Source: Acidocella sp.
Lineage (GTDB): Bacteria > Pseudomonadota > Alphaproteobacteria > Acetobacterales > Acetobacteraceae
Assembly: GCA_028687415.1 (NCBI GenBank)
Contig: JAQUAC010000075.1
Location: 1 to 9,386 of the forward strand
Direction of reading: 5' to 3'
DNA: 9,386 bases
The position numbers and the translations under genes were made by a program. Position 1 is the stretch's first letter, and each line of letters opens with the position of its first letter. The notes under the pieces were generated by a model, which was not told the origin of the DNA, did no database searches, and saw only the letters and a program-made list of their open reading frames with translations. Positions 7,743 to 9,386 of this stretch are shown here, in pieces.

Positions 7743-7871
7743 ATGGCCCTAAACGCCTCAGAGAAAGCCGGAGAGCGGCCGATCCGCGCCCCCGCTGGGG
7801 GAGGTAGCGGCGGATTAAACATACCCCGCAAGCGGCCTGAGAAGGCCGTACAACCCAGTCAACAAGCCTAA
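7743..7871 (+). CDS. possible small protein of 42 residues, unrecognised
   Basis: An ATG at 7743 opens a frame of 42 codons ending in TAA. AAGGTGG at 7725-7731 is a good ribosome binding site, but the spacing of 11 is long for this start. It better suits an alternative ATG at 7739 (spacing 7), which gives a 22-residue Arg-rich peptide ending at 7807. The 42-residue product is rich in Gly, Pro, Arg and Lys, with no domain, membrane segment or coiled coil. It lies divergent to the gene fragments on its left and may be a relic of a start region whose gene body was lost. Little supports real expression. Confidence 0.15.
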   Translation: MALNASEKAGERPIRAPAGGGSGGLNIPRKRPEKAVQPSQQA

Positions 7872-8322
7872 AATCCGGCGACTAGGACACTGTTACGCCG
7901 TCCCCAGCCGCCACGGTGTCCGTCCTGCACAGTCACCTGCAGCGCCGCCGCGCGGGCCGCACGGATTGCCGCCAGGGCCATTCGAGAGCGTGCTGTAGGT
8001 GGCCATGAAGGGCTAGACATGGACTTCGAGGTGTTCCCCGCGCCTAGCGAGCGGGCGTGAAGTCATCTTCAGGAAACTGCGGGACAGCGTCTGAGATGCT
8101 GAGGTAATTGAAGCCTTTTCGCCACCGCCATCAGCAAAGCCGGAAGGCCAGAAGCAATGGGCAGGGCGAGACTGTCGGCGGCGGCTGTGTTCATTGTCTG
8201 CATTTTCTCTTTCATCCTCTTCGTTATGGGAGAAACTATATTTCCCATCTCTTGACTGGGGATACAGAATTGCCGGTGTCAGGCCTGATAGTCACGGCCA
8301 CAGCCGCTCCGACCTCAGCGGT
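7872..8322. other. intergenic region without a supported gene
   Basis: About 450 bases between the broken transfer region and the serine recombinase. All frames are short or lack a ribosome binding site. The first half is GC-rich and the part around 8190-8270 is more AT-rich. CAGGCCTG at 8280-8287 is a short palindrome downstream of the recombinase stop, but no T-run follows on the minus strand, so it is not a clear terminator. The stretch looks like degraded sequence between rearranged fragments. Confidence 0.4.
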
Positions 8323-8976
8323 CTATTTCGTCACGCGGGCCAGGGTATCCAGCGAGAGCCTTACGCCCATCTCTGCCACCAGCGTGTCACGGATGGCCCG
8401 AAGCGGCTTTCCCTTGGCCCGTAATTCTCGCGCCCTGGCAATGACCCGCTGCTCCTCCGGCACGGCTTCAAGCGTACCATCCAGCCCCGGACGGAAGCCA
8501 TACGGCACCTTGCCGCCGAGGTATCGACCACGGGCTTTCTGGTCCGCCTTCACTTGGCTGATCCGCTCACGGATGCGGTCACGCTCGGCCTCGGCAAAGG
8601 CGGCGGCGATGGTCAAGAACAGCTTAGACAAGCCATTCCCGCTAATGTCGCCTCCAAGGTCCAAGAGAACCAACGGCACGCCCTGAGCCTTCAACCGCTC
8701 CACCATCGCCAGCGCGTCCAGCGCCGAGCGGAACAGCCGGTCCAGCTTACTGACAACGATGGTATCCCCACGCCGCAGCAAGGCTAGCATTGCGCCGCCC
8801 TCAGGCCGCTCTGAGACGGCCACACTGCCGCTTACCCCGCGCTCCACAAACACCTTGTCGATGGTGACGCCCTGCATTGTCGCCCAGCCTTCAAGCTGGC
8901 GGCGCTGAACGTCCAGGCTTTCCCCAGCATCGGCTTGGGCGAGTGTCGAGACGCGGCAGTATCCATATACGGCCAT
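8323..8976 (-). CDS. serine recombinase of the resolvase/invertase family
   Basis: A 217-residue protein starting M-A-V-Y-G-Y-C-R-V-S-T, with the nucleophile Ser10 in the usual Y-x-R-V-S-T motif. The catalytic domain continues with G-D-T-I-V-V-S-K-L-D-R-L-F-R-S, the conserved block around the second active-site cluster, and A-F-A-E-A-E-R-D-R-I-R-E-R at the start of the long E helix. After Y-L-G-G-K-V-P-Y-G-F comes a C-terminal helical DNA-binding segment ending K-P-L-R-A-I-R-D-T-L. It is complete, somewhat longer than the roughly 185-residue Tn3-type resolvases and far shorter than large serine integrases. The start at 8976 is preferred over an upstream ATG at 9015 because AGGAG lies six bases before it. 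Such proteins resolve plasmid multimers or transposon cointegrates, or invert DNA. No transposase gene is visible nearby, so a plasmid resolution role is equally likely. Inverted repeats upstream look like its site. Confidence 0.88.
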   Translation of the reverse strand: MAVYGYCRVSTLAQADAGESLDVQRRQLEGWATMQGVTIDKVFVERGVSGSVAVSERPEGGAMLALLRRGDTIVVSKLDRLFRSALDALAMVERLKAQGVPLVLLDLGGDISGNGLSKLFLTIAAAFAEAERDRIRERISQVKADQKARGRYLGGKVPYGFRPGLDGTLEAVPEEQRVIARARELRAKGKPLRAIRDTLVAEMGVRLSLDTLARVTK

Positions 8977-8982
8977 AGTCGG

Positions 8983-8987
8983 CTCCT
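8983..8987 (-). promoter_or_regulatory. ribosome binding site of the serine recombinase
   Basis: AGGAG on the minus strand, six bases before the ATG at 8976. It decides between this start and the ATG at 9015, whose extra 13 residues precede the normal family N-terminus. Confidence 0.75.
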
Positions 8988-9049
8988 GTCGGCTTGTCGG
9001 TTTGCGTATGGACACCTTATTTTTGTCGGCTTCCTATTGCAAGCAGACA
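8987..9049. repeat. candidate res/operator site of the serine recombinase (two TGTC...GACA elements)
   Basis: TGTCGGCTT occurs exactly at 8987-8995 and 9024-9032. The first pairs with GACA at 9011-9014 to give a 28-bp element. The second pairs with AAGCAGACA at 9041-9049 to give a 26-bp element whose 9-bp arms match at 8 of 9 positions. A third TGTCGG lies at 8995-9000. Two adjacent elements of about 28 bp with TGTC-type ends, directly upstream of the recombinase gene, match the layout of resolvase res subsites, which also serve for autoregulation. The repeats are seen; the binding is inferred. Confidence 0.5.
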
Positions 9050-9386
9050 ACAACACCTAATCCGAGTTGAAAACGCGTATGAATGATTCCAAGACCGCAT
9101 GACTCACCCCACCATTGGGCGTGGTTCGTGCTAAGCGCCAGCGCCGCGCCGTTGCCGCCTCAAGCCTGACCGCCACAACAGCGATGACTCGAGAACAACG
9201 CAGCACGACAGCGCGAGACAAGAGCGCGATGATTGTGAAGACAGGGGCGGCGAAGCGCTGGAAGATTTCAGGCGGTTGATTGTACCCCCTCCGGGTGTCC
9301 ATCAAAGCAATCCACAAACCCGGCTAAAGGTCGTTATTGTTTATCCCCTTCGCCCTACGTCTCACGTGACGAAATTCGGCCCGGAA
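9050..9386. other. right-end region without a supported gene
   Basis: About 340 bases in which I find no convincing gene. A minus-strand frame at 9057-9317 (86 codons) has no ribosome binding site or recognisable domain. A 31-codon plus-strand frame from the ATG at 9184 is likewise unsupported. The region may hold the recombinase promoter near 9035-9060 on the minus strand (TTGCAA near 9040, with a weak -10 about 17 bases further), at low confidence. A gene on the far side of the edge cannot be excluded. Confidence 0.35.

Noticed and set aside
8044..8130. Minus-strand frame of 28 codons ending in a plausible acidic tail (F-P-E-D-D-F-T-P-A-R)
   Set aside because: It looks like the tail of a lost gene, but is too short and has no start, ribosome binding site or recognisable family.
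8108..8787. Plus-strand frames of 76-192 codons overlapping the serine recombinase
   Set aside because: They are antisense to the recombinase, which has catalytic motifs and an AGGAG ribosome binding site.
9057..9317. Minus-strand frame of 86 codons at the right end
   Set aside because: No ribosome binding site and no family resemblance; its translation is not protein-like apart from one hydrophobic stretch.
1..9386. CRISPR array, tRNA or rRNA gene, complete insertion sequence
   Set aside because: No regularly spaced repeats, no cloverleaf or rRNA-like sequence and no transposase gene were seen on either strand.

Overview
The window looks like accessory DNA, probably plasmid or genomic-island sequence, from a GC-rich proteobacterium. 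An alphaproteobacterium is the best guess, from the MobF/TraA-type relaxase-helicase remnant, the DUF6538-type integrase and the base composition; the sequence alone does not fix the genus. No rRNA, tRNA, CRISPR array or housekeeping gene is visible.

Layout, left to right. (1) Positions 1-439, minus strand: the N-terminal part of a tyrosine integrase running off the left edge, with a good ribosome binding site and a nested palindrome just upstream. (2) About 450-1052: a non-coding stretch holding an AT-rich patch, a 9-bp direct repeat and a GC-rich imperfect inverted repeat of about 120 bp. (3) 1053-5359, plus strand: a two-gene defence cassette. The first gene encodes a single-chain MmeI-like (type IIL) restriction-modification enzyme with an N-terminal D-X9-E-X-K nuclease, an N6-adenine methyltransferase core and a C-terminal target-recognition region. 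The second overlaps it by 4 bp (GTGA) and encodes an ApeA-like protein ending in a HEPN domain with an R-N-D-I-S-H ribonuclease motif. (4) 5381-about 7534, minus strand, convergent with the cassette: the motor half of a MobF relaxase-helicase that has lost its catalytic relaxase domain. Its upstream end is joined to a short fragment resembling a RepA/DnaB-type AAA ATPase. (5) 7740-8322: no convincing gene. (6) 8323-8976, minus strand: a complete small serine recombinase preceded by inverted repeats that look like its own res/operator site. (7) 9050-9386: no supported gene.

How the parts may work together: the restriction enzyme would cut unmodified incoming DNA, and the co-translated HEPN protein could act as an RNA-targeting, abortive second layer. 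This would parallel PrrC, a HEPN-type anticodon nuclease guarded by the type I enzyme EcoprrI. The flanking integrase, recombinase and broken transfer gene suggest the cassette sits at a site of repeated rearrangement. The coupling of an MmeI-type enzyme with an ApeA-like HEPN protein is the most interesting observation here.
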